Notes: generated by a model from the letters alone, not told the origin. A stretch of DNA of 64,000 bases from DATFVJ01 sp963851085 (GCA_963851085.1 CAWKNX010000001.1:186001-250000), one strand, 5' to 3'. Shown: positions 27,144 to 37,099, numbered from the stretch's first letter. Numbers and translations: made by a program.

Positions 27144-27509
27144 TCAATAGTCACGCCGGTACTGGCCGCATCTCCGGCATATCCAAACGTAGATGCCCGA
27201 GCGCATTCGACACTCCTCCTCGTCGTGCTCCTCGACACGGCAGGCACACTTGCAGTGGCTGTCGAAGGTATGAGCGATCCGGCCCCGATGCGCCCTGATC
27301 ATCTCGTTGTAAGGATCAATCCTGTCGCCGAGCTTGTCCGGCGGGAACCGCCCGGCCTCTCGCGCCCTGGCCTGGGCGGACATGCGCTCCTCCCAGGTGG
27401 CCAGGTTGACGGCCGCGGCAAGCTCGCGCGCGCCGTAGTCTTGCAGGTTGTGGGTCTGCTTGCCCACGAGGCTGCGTCGTGAGAGCTTTACGCTTTGCTT
27501 GGTGATCAT
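27144..27509 (-). CDS. Cys-rich small protein, putative zinc binding
   Basis: A 121-residue protein from ATG 27509 with a strong GGAAGGAA 8 nt upstream. The N-terminal two thirds are charged and helical. The C-terminal third has CKCAC, HDEEECRMR and CRRCGQYRRDY: seven cysteines that could form a zinc ribbon. No family is recognised. It is next to transposase remnants, so it may be a passenger of a mobile region; this is inference. Confidence 0.55.
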   Translation of the reverse strand: MITKQSVKLSRRSLVGKQTHNLQDYGARELAAAVNLATWEERMSAQARAREAGRFPPDKLGDRIDPYNEMIRAHRGRIAHTFDSHCKCACRVEEHDEEECRMRSGIYVWICRRCGQYRRDY

Positions 27510-27639
27510 GATCAGTTCCTTCCTATGCGATCATGCAAAAGCCTCCTTTCCTATGGCTTACGTCACACTTCTTCACGGTGGACGGTTAGGGTCGGATGGC
27601 CCGTCCGGCCTGTGCCTAATGTCATATTGTGCTGGGTCC

Positions 27640-28395
27640 GATCATGAACTGCTCGTGTTCTCTGACGCGATTCCGCGAGTAAGCCGGTGACACGGCTGCG
27701 CGGATGCCGATAGGTGCCGCTCTGGGGAGGTGACGCAGGGCGGCGCCGTGCTTGCTGTCACGGAAGATGTTCTCGATGGTGGTGCGGTGCCGGTACCAGT
27801 GCTCGGCCGCGGCGGCCTTGCCCGGCGCGGACACATCCAGGTTCGTCAAGATGAAGCTGCCGTAGATGGCATCGGCGTCTTTTCCAGTTTCGGCGATCGG
27901 CAGGGCGCGCTGGCCGGGGTGCAGGGTGCGGCGCCGCCGCGACCGCGGGTCGGCGGAGACCTGCTCCGGTGCCAGCCGGACCCGGCGGATCAGCAGCGAC
28001 GTGTTCGACGGCCACCAGTCAGGCCGGTAACCGGCCACGGCGACCTGGGCGCCGTCCATGTCGGTCGCGTCGCGCCCGATCGTGACCGACCCTTCGGTCA
28101 GCGCCGCGCCGCCCGCGGCGCGGGCAGCGGCGCCAGCATCCGCCCGGTCACAGCCGCCAGGTCGGCCTCCACCGCCCGCCACTGCCGGCCGGTGACCCCG
28201 CGGGCCAGCGGCGGTGGTCGAGCTCAATCCCGGCGTCGGCGCCAGCTGCTGCCCCGCGGCGTCCGCGCGCTGGCGGTCCAGACCGACCAGGACGTCCTGC
28301 CCGGCCAACTGCGCCGCCGCGATCCCGGCGAGCAACTCCCCGGCCCCATAGCCGCGATCCCGCTGTTTGGTCGGGCCGGCCTGGCCGAGTTCGAC
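27640..28395 (-). pseudogene. IS1380-type transposase remnant
   Basis: On the minus strand the C-terminal part reads FILTNLDVSAPGKAAAAEHW, then YRHRTTIENIFRDSKHGAAL and RHLP, which is the E-containing end of IS1380-family DDE transposases. Further upstream are MDGAQVAVAGYRPDWWPSNT and TEGSVTIGRDATD, then an N-terminal block QRDRGYGAGELLAGIAAAQ. The middle part between DATD and MDGAQ is deleted and the frame changes several times. No inverted repeats could be fixed. Confidence 0.6.
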
Positions 28396-28794
28396 GAGCT
28401 CGCCTTGCGCGCGCCGGTGCACCCAGGCTGGATTATCCGTCGCTATCCGGATCACGAGCTTCCGGATCCCGGCTGCCGTGGGCAGTCGTCCTGAACGCCG
28501 CCGATTCGTGTAATCCCTTTTGCCGGGCGACCGGTCGCCGGTGCCAGGCCAGCAGCGTCGCCGGGGTCACCGCGAACACTTCGGCCCACCGGCGCCGAAG
28601 GATCAGCCAGGACAATGCCGCCAGCCAGAGCCGATCGGCTGCCTGGAAGCGGACCCGGCCGATCTGGCGGCGCAGCACCACGTTCTCGTGCCGGACCACC
28701 AGGAGTTCGGCATCCTTGGAACCTCACGCCGGGCCATCACCATCAGACAGCCGAGCAGGCGGCGCGCGAGCAGGTAGACAACGGAGAAGATCAC
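28396..28794 (-). pseudogene. integrase/transposase (IS3/IS481-like) N-terminal remnant
   Basis: Minus-strand pieces read IFSVVYLLARRLLGCLMVMA, then in another frame VRHENVVLRRQIGRVRFQAA, DRLWLAALSWLILRRRWAEV and FAVTPATLLAWHRRPVARQK. After a further shift comes VIRIATDNPAWVHRRAQGEL. This is the start of the integrase-type transposase common in actinobacteria. It stops at about 28396, exactly where the IS1380-like sequence begins, so the first element seems to have been cut by the second. Confidence 0.6.
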
Positions 28795-29565
28795 TCAGCG
28801 ATGATCCCAACCCACAAGACTGCCCAGGCCAGGCCAGATCGAGTAATCGAGCCCCACGGGTCTGTTTGTAAGCCCCATTGCGACCCTGGCACCCACTTGT
28901 CCACGTTCCGCCTGGCGGGCGCGAGGCCAGGGCCCCGGCCGCCGCCGGTACTGGGCCGGTGAGCGGGGTCAGCCGCCAGCGATCACATGCCCTGCGGGAC
29001 GCGCGGCCCCGTGTGCCCGCGAGCGGGTGCGCCGCTTGCATGCCGGGCACGCCGGCCGCGGCGTCGAGTTCTGCGTGGAGGTCGTGTACACCGGCGCTGG
29101 CCGCATGCCCTGGCAGCCCCCTTCCCCCCCGGGGGCTGCCAGGTTCCAGCCGGAATGAGGGGCCCGGGCCGCGCCCTCCGCACGGCTGCCGTCGGCTGCC
29201 CGGCGGCGGCGCTGCGGTCCTGGCGCTGAAGCTCCTGATTGGTGGTGGCCAGGCTTCAGGCCGCCGGGGCCGCGGAAGCACACCATGCCGCGCAGCAGAC
29301 CTGCCGCCGTGACCCGTTTTCGCGCTACCCGGTGCGGGCAGGGATGCAGCTCACACCATCCTGGGCAGGCACCCTGGCGCGCCGCCGCTCCCGGTGCCGG
29401 TGCGCGCGGCAACGAGGTGTTATCGGGCGGGCGGAATGGGTGACGGCGGCATGCCGGCAGGCCGCCGGATGACCCGGACGGGCGTGCCGGCGGCGGCCCG
29501 CCGGGGTTATGTTCCTGGTGTCCCGGGTCAGGCTCGTTGTCCCGGTCCAGAGGGGGTGCCGTCGG
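28795..29565. other. gene-free stretch before potassium channel gene
   Basis: About 770 bases of GC-rich sequence. Open frames on both strands are Arg/Pro/Ala-rich shadows. The only structure is the long perfect hairpin at 29109-29143, listed separately. Confidence 0.4.
29109..29143. terminator. perfect 13-bp hairpin, terminator-like
   Basis: CCTGGCAGCCCCC (29109-29121) is followed by a 9-nt loop and its exact complement GGGGGCTGCCAGG (29131-29143). There is no T-run on either side, so it could be a factor-independent terminator of the actinobacterial I-shaped kind, a protein site or a structural element. Confidence 0.4.
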
Positions 29566-30552
29566 GTGAAGCGGGCGGGCGTGTTCGCCAGGCTGCGGCT
29601 TCCCCTGGTGCTGGTGACGGTGGCCGTGGCCTACGGGACGGCCGGGTACCAGGTGGTTGAAGGCTGGGGGCTGCTCGACGCGTTCTACATGACCGTCATC
29701 ACGCTCACCACCGTGGGATACGGCGAGGTGCGCCCGCTGGACGCGGCGGGGAAGCTGTTCACGATCTCGCTGCTGGCGCTCGGCGTGGTCGCCCTGGCGG
29801 CCGCTCTCAGCGCCTTCACCCAGCTGGTCGCGGGCGGGGAGCTGGCGAGCTGGCTGCGGAGGAAGCGGATGGATACCTCACTGGGCCGGATGCGCAACCA
29901 TTACATCGTCTGCGCGTACGGCCGGGTCGGCCGGGCTGCGGTGGCCCAGCTCCGCGCGGACGGCGTGCCCTGCCTCGTCGTCGAGCCCAAGCCGGAGCTG
30001 GCCGCCCTGCTGGAGGAGCACGACGTCCCCTATCTGACCGGCGACCCCACCCAGGAGGCCGTGCTGCGCCGCGCCGGCGTGGAGCAGGCCAGCGGGCTGC
30101 TGTGCGCGGTCGATTCCGACGCGATCAACGTCTACATCACGCTCACCGCCCGCGCGATGAACCCTCGGCTGACCATCGTCGCCAGGGCCTCCGATCCGGA
30201 ATCGGCGGGCACGCTGCGCCGCGCCGGCGCCGACCAGGTGGTCTCGCCCTACGACGTCAGCGGCAGCCGGATGGGCGTGCTCGCCCTCCACCCGGCGATC
30301 GTCAACTTCCTCGACATGGTCCGCGTCGCCCCCGGGTGGCGGCTGGAGGAGATCGAGGTCCGCGCGGCCGCCCGGCTGGACGGCACCACGATCGGGCGCA
30401 TCCGCGCCGCGCATCCCGAGGTCAGGATCCTCGCGGTCACCCAGCGCGGCGTCGGAACTGTTGCCTTCCCCGCCCACGAGATGACGCTGGGTCCCGGCGA
30501 TCTGGTCCTGCTCCTCGGGCCGGCCGCCGCAGTCCAGGATGCCGCCGGCTGA
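29566..30552 (+). CDS. potassium channel with RCK (TrkA-N/TrkA-C) domain
   Basis: A 328-residue MthK-like channel subunit. GTG 29566 is chosen because GAGGGGG lies 8 nt upstream; ATG 29509 lacks a site. Two membrane helices (about 12-30 and 64-88) bracket the pore loop with the K+ filter TVGYG (49-53). A Rossmann-type RCK domain follows (YIVCAYGRVGRAAVAQLRAD, VEPKPEL, TGDPTQEAVLRRAGV), then a TrkA-C domain ending FPAHEMTLGPGDLVLLLGP. Ligand binding to RCK should gate K+ flux. The gene stands alone. Confidence 0.92.
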   Translation: MKRAGVFARLRLPLVLVTVAVAYGTAGYQVVEGWGLLDAFYMTVITLTTVGYGEVRPLDAAGKLFTISLLALGVVALAAALSAFTQLVAGGELASWLRRKRMDTSLGRMRNHYIVCAYGRVGRAAVAQLRADGVPCLVVEPKPELAALLEEHDVPYLTGDPTQEAVLRRAGVEQASGLLCAVDSDAINVYITLTARAMNPRLTIVARASDPESAGTLRRAGADQVVSPYDVSGSRMGVLALHPAIVNFLDMVRVAPGWRLEEIEVRAAARLDGTTIGRIRAAHPEVRILAVTQRGVGTVAFPAHEMTLGPGDLVLLLGPAAAVQDAAG

Positions 30553-30848
30553 CCCCGTCACGCGCCCGCGTCCCCATGGGAGGCGGTCCTCGCCGGCCAG
30601 CGCGGACTGCGATGCGCTCCCGGGCTGCGCGCGCCGTTCCGGCCGGCACCGTTCCAGTTCCGGGGCCGGTGCGCTCGCCGAGCTCCTGACGGCGCAGCAC
30701 AGGCGGTGAGCCGCGCACGCAATGGCTACCCGAAGCGATTCAACTCAAGCGCGGTTACATCTTGACCGGGGCGACATCGCGCGGGACGGCACGCATCCGT
30801 CGCGCTGGCCACTCGATCGCGCACCTCTCCCGCTCGAGACCTGCTGGG

Positions 30849-31367
30849 TCACGGGGCGCCTTCGCCGGCGACGGCCGGGATCACCCGCCAGGTGCCCTGG
30901 AAGATCCGCTGGTGGAGCTCGGACTCGACGATCGCGCGCAGGATCGGTTCCTGGCGCTCGGCGTCGGCCTCGTCAGTCACCTGGCAGGGCCACATGCCCG
31001 CCACTGCCCCACGCAGATGCGGGTGGGTGTTGCCGCGCCCGAACACGGCGATCACCTGAATCGGCTCGACTCGCCCGCCGCCGCGAGCCGCTGCGTCCCG
31101 CTGCTGCGGCCAGGACAACTCCCAGTGCGCGTAGACCCCGCCGTCGCGGTCCTCGCCAGCGTGGTGGTGGACGGCGCCGCCGCCGCGCAGGAAGAACGTG
31201 TTCGTCTCGTCGAGGATGCGCCGCACCACCGGATCAAGCAGCGTGACGGCGCGGCGGAACACCCGGACCCGCTCCGGCCACTCGCGGGCCCCCTCGTATG
31301 TCCCCGAGCGCAGGTCCTGCAGATGGCGGAATACGTCCCCGGCGCGGGGCGGCACATCCTGGGTCAT
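30849..31367 (-). CDS. conserved hypothetical protein
   Basis: A 172-residue protein from ATG 31367 (MTQDVPPRAGDVFRHL); a frame open to 31514 is less likely. It is soluble, with notable segments RRAVTLLDPVVRRILDETN, FFLRGGGAVHHHAGED, GVYAHWELSWPQQRDAA and GRGNTHPHLRGAVAGMWPCQ. The His-rich run could bind metal, but no known motif fits. The composition and third-position GC match real genes here. Function unknown. Confidence 0.6.
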   Translation of the reverse strand: MTQDVPPRAGDVFRHLQDLRSGTYEGAREWPERVRVFRRAVTLLDPVVRRILDETNTFFLRGGGAVHHHAGEDRDGGVYAHWELSWPQQRDAAARGGGRVEPIQVIAVFGRGNTHPHLRGAVAGMWPCQVTDEADAERQEPILRAIVESELHQRIFQGTWRVIPAVAGEGAP

Positions 31368-31611
31368 GCATCCATCATCCCCGGTCGGCAAACCGGCCGG
31401 GATACCCCGTAGCCAGGTAATTGCCCGGGCCCCGCGACCGGTTTGGACGGCTTCCTGCACCCGGGCGGGAACGCCGGCCGCCAGCAGCAATCTGGATGGT
31501 CGGCTGGAACTCAACTGGCGCGGCAGTTGGTAGGAGCATTAAGCAGGTCCTCCAGTTGAAGCAGGTGGGCGGCCCGTTGTGCCCGCCGGCGTCTGGGTCC
31601 AGGATGTCGGT

Positions 31612-33333
31612 ATGACAGATCAGCGTCTTGTGACCGAGGTGTTCCGGTCAGCACGGGATTTGCTGCTGCGGCAGCGTACCGACTATGCGGCGGCGCTTGG
31701 TGAGTTCCGCTGGCCGCGGCTCGGCGAGTTCAACTGGGCGCTTGATTGGTTCGATGTGCTCGCGCGTGAGCACCCGGACCGGCTGGCGCTGTGGATCGTG
31801 ACTGAGGATGCGCCGGACACGAGGCTGTCGTATGCGGAGCTGGGTGCGCGGTCGGATCAGGTGGCGAACTGGCTGCGTGGCCTGGGTGTCGGCCGCGGCG
31901 ATCATGTGCTGGTGATGCTCGGCAACCAGGCGCCGCTGTGGGAGGTGATCCTGGCCGCGATGAAGCTCGGTGCGGTGATCATTCCGGCGACGACGCTGCT
32001 TGGGCCGGAGGACATCACCGACCGGATCTTGCGGGGCGGGGTCCGGCATGTGATCACGGAGTCCGCTGAGACGGGGAAGTTCGCCGGGCTCGGCGGCGGC
32101 TGGACGCCCATCGCGGTCGGCCCGCCGGTGCCGGGATGGCATTCGTACTCCGGCTCGCGCGCCGCTGCGGCTGGCTTCGAGCCGGACGGGGTAACGCAGG
32201 GGGGTGATCCGCTGCTGCTGTATTTCACCTCGGGTACGACCGCCCGGCCCAAGCTTGTCGAGCACACCCACGTCTCCTACCCGGCCGGGCACCTGTCCAC
32301 CATGTACTGGCTGGGTCTGCGGCCCGGTGACGTGCACCTGAATATCTCCTCGCCGGGCTGGGCGAAGCACGCCTGGAGCAACGTCTACGCGCCGTGGATC
32401 GCGGGCGCCACCGCGCTGGTCGGCGACTACCGGCGGTTTTCTGCCCAGCCGCTGCTCGAGGCGATGGTGCGGTGCGGGGTGACGACCTTCTGCGCGCCGC
32501 CCACGGTCTGGCGGATCCTCATCCAGTCCGACCTCGGCGCCGCCCCGCCGTCACTGCGCGAGTGCGTGTCCGCGGGCGAGCCGCTGAACCCCGAGGTCAT
32601 CGAGCAGGTACGGAAGGTGTGGGGCATCACGGTCCGGGACGGTTACGGGCAGACGGAGACCACCGCGCAGATCGGGAACTGCCCCGGCCAGCCGGTCAAG
32701 CCCGGGTCGATGGGACGGCCGCTGCCCGGCTACGCGGTGGCGCTGATCGCCCCTTTGACGGGTGCGCACGCCGAGGACGGCGAGATCTGCCTGGACCTGT
32801 CGCGGCGGCCGCTCGGCCTCATGACCTGCTACCGCGACGACCCGGCGCAGACCGCGGCCGCCATGCGCGACGGGTACTACCACACCGGTGACGTCGCGAG
32901 CCGCGACGCCGAGGGCTACATCACCTATGTCGGCCGGACCGACGACGTGTTCAAGGCCTCTGATTACCTGATCTCGCCGTTCGAGCTGGAGAACGTGCTG
33001 ATCGAGCACCAGGCCGTGGCCGAGGCCGCCGTCGTCCCGTCGCCGGACCCGATCCGGCTGGCCGTGCCCAAGGCCTACGTCACGCTCGCGGCCGGCTGGG
33101 AACCCACGGCCGACACCGCCGCCGCGATCTTGAAGTACGCGCGGGACCGGCTCGCTCCCTACAAGCGGGTCCGGCGCATCGAGTTCGCCGAGCTGCCGAA
33201 GACGATCTCAGGGAAGATCCGCCGGGTGGACCTGCGTGGCGAGGAGGAAACCCGCCACGGCGGGCGGGAGACCGCACCCGGCCGCCACCCGTGCGAGTTC
33301 TGGGAGGAGGACTTCCCCGGGCTGAAGGCCTAG
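31612..33333 (+). CDS. AMP-forming acyl-CoA synthetase (medium-chain type)
   Basis: A 573-residue ANL-superfamily ligase. ATG 31612 (MTDQRLVTEVF) has AGGA 8 nt upstream. Motifs: phosphate loop YFTSGTTARPKLVEH, aromatic motif GYGQTETT, A7/A8 GYYHTGDVASRDAEGYI and hinge GRTDDVFKASDY, and A10 with the catalytic Lys in LPKTISGKIRRVDL. Overall it resembles medium-chain (ACSM-like) acyl-CoA synthetases more than acetyl-CoA synthetase. It would activate a fatty or aromatic acid to the CoA thioester, a plausible feed for the WS/DGAT enzymes; that link is inferred. Confidence 0.9.
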   Translation: MTDQRLVTEVFRSARDLLLRQRTDYAAALGEFRWPRLGEFNWALDWFDVLAREHPDRLALWIVTEDAPDTRLSYAELGARSDQVANWLRGLGVGRGDHVLVMLGNQAPLWEVILAAMKLGAVIIPATTLLGPEDITDRILRGGVRHVITESAETGKFAGLGGGWTPIAVGPPVPGWHSYSGSRAAAAGFEPDGVTQGGDPLLLYFTSGTTARPKLVEHTHVSYPAGHLSTMYWLGLRPGDVHLNISSPGWAKHAWSNVYAPWIAGATALVGDYRRFSAQPLLEAMVRCGVTTFCAPPTVWRILIQSDLGAAPPSLRECVSAGEPLNPEVIEQVRKVWGITVRDGYGQTETTAQIGNCPGQPVKPGSMGRPLPGYAVALIAPLTGAHAEDGEICLDLSRRPLGLMTCYRDDPAQTAAAMRDGYYHTGDVASRDAEGYITYVGRTDDVFKASDYLISPFELENVLIEHQAVAEAAVVPSPDPIRLAVPKAYVTLAAGWEPTADTAAAILKYARDRLAPYKRVRRIEFAELPKTISGKIRRVDLRGEEETRHGGRETAPGRHPCEFWEEDFPGLKA

Positions 33334-33639
33334 CCACTTCGACCGGAAGGCCGGCGCGTGGTGGTCCGTGATCTTCGTGCCGTGGGCACGGGACCGTGAT
33401 CTTCCACCAGGATTACAGCCACGCCGTGGCCGACCTGCGTCACCTGGGCATCCGTCCGCCGTGCCTGATCAAGGGCGAGCAGTACATCCCAATCGCCTTC
33501 TACGCAGGCTGCGCCTCGGCCCCGGGCCTGCGGCCGCCCCGGCTGCGGGCCACTACATCGCGGTCCTGGCGTACGCCGGGCAGCACCCGCCCGGGTACGC
33601 GCGCCACTGGGTGCGGTACTGGCTGCCCGGGACCGGAAT

Positions 33640-33935
33640 ACTCCGTCTGGCTGCCTACCTGCCAGTGCATCGGCAGCCGCATCAGGAAGGTGAAAGTGGG
33701 CGGCGAGCTCCTCGACCACGCCGCGGTCGCGTTCGCGCAGCATGTTCAGCCCGCGGGCCAGGTGGTGGACAGTGGGCAGGCGGGGGTGCCGGGGCGCTTG
33801 AGCACGTGGTCAAGCTGATCTGGGGTGTCAGCGTACGCCTCAGCGGCGAGGCCCGCCTGGGTGAAGCGGAGCCCGGCTAGCGTGAGCAGCGCTGTGTCAC
33901 CGACTATGCGCTGTTGGAACAGCGCGTGGATCGGC
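33640..33935 (-). pseudogene. degenerate remnant of a conserved protein, family not named
   Basis: Minus-strand reading gives HALFQQRIVGDTALLTLAGL, RFTQAGLAAEAYADTPDQLD and HVLKRPGTP, then after a frame change RLPTVHHLARGLNMLRERDR and GVVEELAAHFHLPDAA. The text is clearly protein-like across the shift, so this is a decayed gene (N-terminal part). I cannot name the family with confidence. The rest of 33334-33989 shows only fragments. Confidence 0.35.
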
Positions 33936-33989
33936 CGCGGGCCTGAGTTTTGACCAGGCGGCGGACCGGGCTCGGCCCGTCCTTCTGCC

Positions 33990-34880
33990 CTAGGCTCCCG
34001 GGATCCTGAAGATGTGGATCGACTGATCCTTGGACCGGGACCTGCGGTCCTGGTCCGGTTTCGCCTTGTCCGAGACCACCACGACCTGGTCGCGCGCGAT
34101 CCATGACACTCCCTCGACCGTTCCGTAGATGATCTCGCCATCGGCGTCCCTCGGGAACGCGTAGCAGCTGCCTTCGCCGGTGACCTCCCAGCTTGACGGC
34201 GCTAGGCTGCCGATCCACAGCGCAGAGGAGACCTGAGACACGACCGCGATCCGGTCGCCCGTCACGGCGATGCCACTGTAGTCCTCGAACAAAAGCGTCT
34301 CCGGCAGCCTGATCTTGCCCGCCCGCTCCCAATGGTGCTTGCCGCGCGTGAAGACGTGGATCCGCCCCCCGCCGGGGATACGGCCCTTGGCGCCTCCTTC
34401 GCACTTGTTGCCTTCGCAGAGCCCGAGGAGGTGGGACAGGCCGCGGCGACGCACGGATGTCAGGCCTTCCAGGCCCTTGTTGGGGCGGTCAAGCGGGAAG
34501 TCCAGCCACGCGCTCTGGAGGTAGCGCAAGCTTGCGTCGTACTCCTGCACCATGGCCATGTACTTTCCCTGGCCGCGGCGCAGCGACTCGATCAGGACAT
34601 AGAACCGGTCTGACCAAGGGTCGTAGGCAATGTCCTCGAAGCCGCGGCGATGGCCCTGATCCTGCTCGATGAACTGGTTCGCCTCGGCCGTTGCCGACAG
34701 TTCCGCACCGATGAGGGCGATGTGCGGCAGGTTGTCGAAGATGACGTAGAACACGCCGTCCTTGGCGAGCACGCCGCTTGCTTCCAGCCTCGGATCCAGC
34801 TCGAACTGCTCAAGGAGGTCGAAGATCTTCACTTCCTTGACCAGTTCAAGCTGCTTTTCAGGTGCTTGCGTGGTAGTCAC
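33990..34880 (-). CDS. propeller-like protein next to CotH kinase, unknown function
   Basis: A 296-residue protein from GTG 34880 (AGGAAGG just upstream). The sequence is rich in short beta strands with blade-like repeats: EASGVLAKDGVFYVIFDNLP, FEDIAYDPWSDRFYVLIESL, LEGLTSVRRRGLSHLLGLC, FEDYSGIAVTGDRIAVVSQV and VEGVSWIARDQVVVVSDKAK. The pattern resembles SdiA-regulated/esterase-like-phytase propellers. There is no signal peptide, so it is probably cytoplasmic. It begins 31 nt after the CotH-like gene ends, so the two are very likely one operon. Confidence 0.65.
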   Translation of the reverse strand: MTTTQAPEKQLELVKEVKIFDLLEQFELDPRLEASGVLAKDGVFYVIFDNLPHIALIGAELSATAEANQFIEQDQGHRRGFEDIAYDPWSDRFYVLIESLRRGQGKYMAMVQEYDASLRYLQSAWLDFPLDRPNKGLEGLTSVRRRGLSHLLGLCEGNKCEGGAKGRIPGGGRIHVFTRGKHHWERAGKIRLPETLLFEDYSGIAVTGDRIAVVSQVSSALWIGSLAPSSWEVTGEGSCYAFPRDADGEIIYGTVEGVSWIARDQVVVVSDKAKPDQDRRSRSKDQSIHIFRIPGA

Positions 34881-34911
34881 GGCCGGCCTTCCTGAGCCCC
34901 GACTGGCCGCG

Positions 34912-36405
34912 TCAGCTCACGCCCGCCGCGGCGGCGTTTTCCAGGGTGGCAGCGAACGCTGCTGAGTCGGTGGCGCGCGGCGTCGTCTTCCTCAGCTGTT
35001 GCAGCTGCTGCCGTGCGCTGTCTCGCCGCATCCGGACGTAGTGGACGATGCCCTCTACTTTCTCGTTGCCGTGCCTGAGTTCGTTCTGCTTGCAGCCACT
35101 CAGGTAGACCTCGTCGTTGGTGAACTGGCGGCCTGTGAACGGCTGTCCGTAAGGCGTCCCTGACTCGAGGTAGGCCGCCTGGCGGACACGTGCCCAAAGG
35201 CCGTTGTCGGAGCGGGCGCCGATCACCGCGCTGATCGTGTCTGGATTGAATTCAGTATCGATCAGGTGTTCCAGGTAATCCAGGTAGTATTGACGGTAGT
35301 GACGGTTGCGGAGCAGGTTCTGCACCAGCGGAATGCGCGACGCGCGGTGGTTGCGCCGTTGGCGGCGGGTGTTGCTAGACCAGTCGAGAATGTCGGTATA
35401 CTGCCACTGCGTGCTGAAGTAGTCGATCCCCAGGCAGTTGTCATAATCCCAGGGAATGAATGTGAAATAGGGCGACTGCATGAAGTTGTTATCCGCGCCC
35501 TGTCGCCCCGAGTTGTAGAGATAGTAGTTGGATGGGGTCTTGAAGTAATTGTCCCAGCTGCCGAGCAGCAGGTTGACGCTCGCCCACCTAAGAAACGCGT
35601 GCGCGTTCATGATGGCGTCCACCGACTGGCGGAAAGTGTCGGTATCGAACCGCCCGGTGCCGCCGGGCAGCCCCACACCGTTGATCACCGCGATGAACCT
35701 GGCGAGGTCGTCGTAGGTGCAGGACTCAGGGTCGTCCTCGTTGGTCTTGAGGCGATAAGTGAGGTCGTCACTGCCTGGCGTGAAGTACTGGCGCCCACTG
35801 TCGTCACCGTCATGCCCGGTACGGTGTTCCAGCGTCGCGCACCCGACATCACCGCAATACGCCTTGTACAAATTGCCTCGGTGGTTCGCGCCGAAGTGAT
35901 CCTTCAGGAATCTCTTGTCGACCTGCTCGATGACGGCGAACAGGCCGAAGTACGTGGCGTCGAAGGCCAGCTTCGCGTAGGTGTGCCGCGGCGACGGCAC
36001 CGCCGCGCGACCGAATAGATGCCAGGCAAGCGCCTCACGCATTTGCGAAGGATCGTTGTACATCGACTTCAGATTGATGCGTGCCATACCCGCCAGCCGC
36101 TCGCCGCCCTCGCCGGGTTCGAGGCTGACTTTCCACGACCTTTTCGGGGACCGCAGCGTCCGGTTTCCGCTATTGGCCAGCGAGAAGGTCCGCGCACTGA
36201 ACGCGGCGCCCTCGCCTGAGCGCCCGGAAATGTGCCGCTCGTCGTTCGGGTCCGTGCGCCACACATCGAGCCGTGCGCCGTGCGGCGCCTCCACCGGATG
36301 CACCAGCACACCCTGCCGACGCGGGAAGCCGGTGATGTGCATCATGTGCATGCTGGCGTCGAAGAAATCGGCCTTCTCCTGCGCTGCCCCGTTGGTCGCG
36401 CCCAT
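34912..36405 (-). CDS. CotH-like atypical protein kinase
   Basis: A 497-residue CotH-family protein. SPKRSWKVSLEPGEGGERLA with ARINLKSMYNDPSQMREALA (about 87-130) holds the Lys and glycine-rich segment. KLAFDATYFGLFAVIEQVDK (about 145-164) is the beta-hairpin with conserved Glu. LLLGSWDNYFKTPSNYYLY (about 279-297) and FIPWDYDNCLG (about 316-326) supply the catalytic and metal-binding Asp residues. CotH proteins of Bacillus spores phosphorylate coat proteins. No signal peptide is present. GGGGGG stands before ATG 36405. A propeller-like gene follows after 31 nt and may be substrate or partner. Confidence 0.8.
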   Translation of the reverse strand: MGATNGAAQEKADFFDASMHMMHITGFPRRQGVLVHPVEAPHGARLDVWRTDPNDERHISGRSGEGAAFSARTFSLANSGNRTLRSPKRSWKVSLEPGEGGERLAGMARINLKSMYNDPSQMREALAWHLFGRAAVPSPRHTYAKLAFDATYFGLFAVIEQVDKRFLKDHFGANHRGNLYKAYCGDVGCATLEHRTGHDGDDSGRQYFTPGSDDLTYRLKTNEDDPESCTYDDLARFIAVINGVGLPGGTGRFDTDTFRQSVDAIMNAHAFLRWASVNLLLGSWDNYFKTPSNYYLYNSGRQGADNNFMQSPYFTFIPWDYDNCLGIDYFSTQWQYTDILDWSSNTRRQRRNHRASRIPLVQNLLRNRHYRQYYLDYLEHLIDTEFNPDTISAVIGARSDNGLWARVRQAAYLESGTPYGQPFTGRQFTNDEVYLSGCKQNELRHGNEKVEGIVHYVRMRRDSARQQLQQLRKTTPRATDSAAFAATLENAAAAGVS

Positions 36406-37099
36406 TATGTCCCCCCGGCTTGAGCCTGCTGAACCGCCGACGTCAAGGGGGCCGGGTCAACCTGCTTGGCCCGCCTCTTCTTCGTCGGCCACACCAGATA
36501 AGAGGCATCCGATGCTCACCTGATACGTCGCACCCGGTGCCGCATCAAGAACTCAAGCAAGGTCGTCGCGATGATCGAGGCGCTGACCTGGGCGCCGAAC
36601 GACCATGGAGGTCAACTTCCTCGCGTCCTTTCCATCGCGGGTGCGGTGCCGCTGAGATACGGCGCCTCGGCAAGCCGCGGATCTTAGCTGCTCGCGTCAA
36701 AGCGGACCACGCGTACGGGAGGGGCGATGCTCGCGGACTATACGGCGTGTCTGCCTCACGCCGTCCTTGCTGGCCCTGCCGCGCCTGCTTTTCCCTGGGA
36801 GGACCTGCCCGGGACGGGTGGCCGCACCACGCTCTCAGGCCCGCGAAGGTGGCTGGCCCTGACGTGGCCACCTCAACCAAAGGGAGGAGAACCCGGGACG
36901 GCGGCCGCAACTTGGCTGGCGCCGAGGCAACAGTCACGGTCACGTGGCGGACGAAAAGCCCGCCGCAGCCAGTCTTCGCCGGCAGTCCACTGCGGCGGCC
37001 AAGCCGCCGCAGCCTTCGTAGCTCTCCGGTTGGACAGGCCCCGCTCGGCGATCGCCATGTACCGCTCAAGCAGAACGGCCAGACTCGCGTCCGACTCGG
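36406..37099. other. gene-free stretch upstream of CotH-like gene
   Basis: About 690 bases with only shadow frames. The promoter of the CotH operon should be near its right-hand border with 36405; no clear element is seen. Confidence 0.35.
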
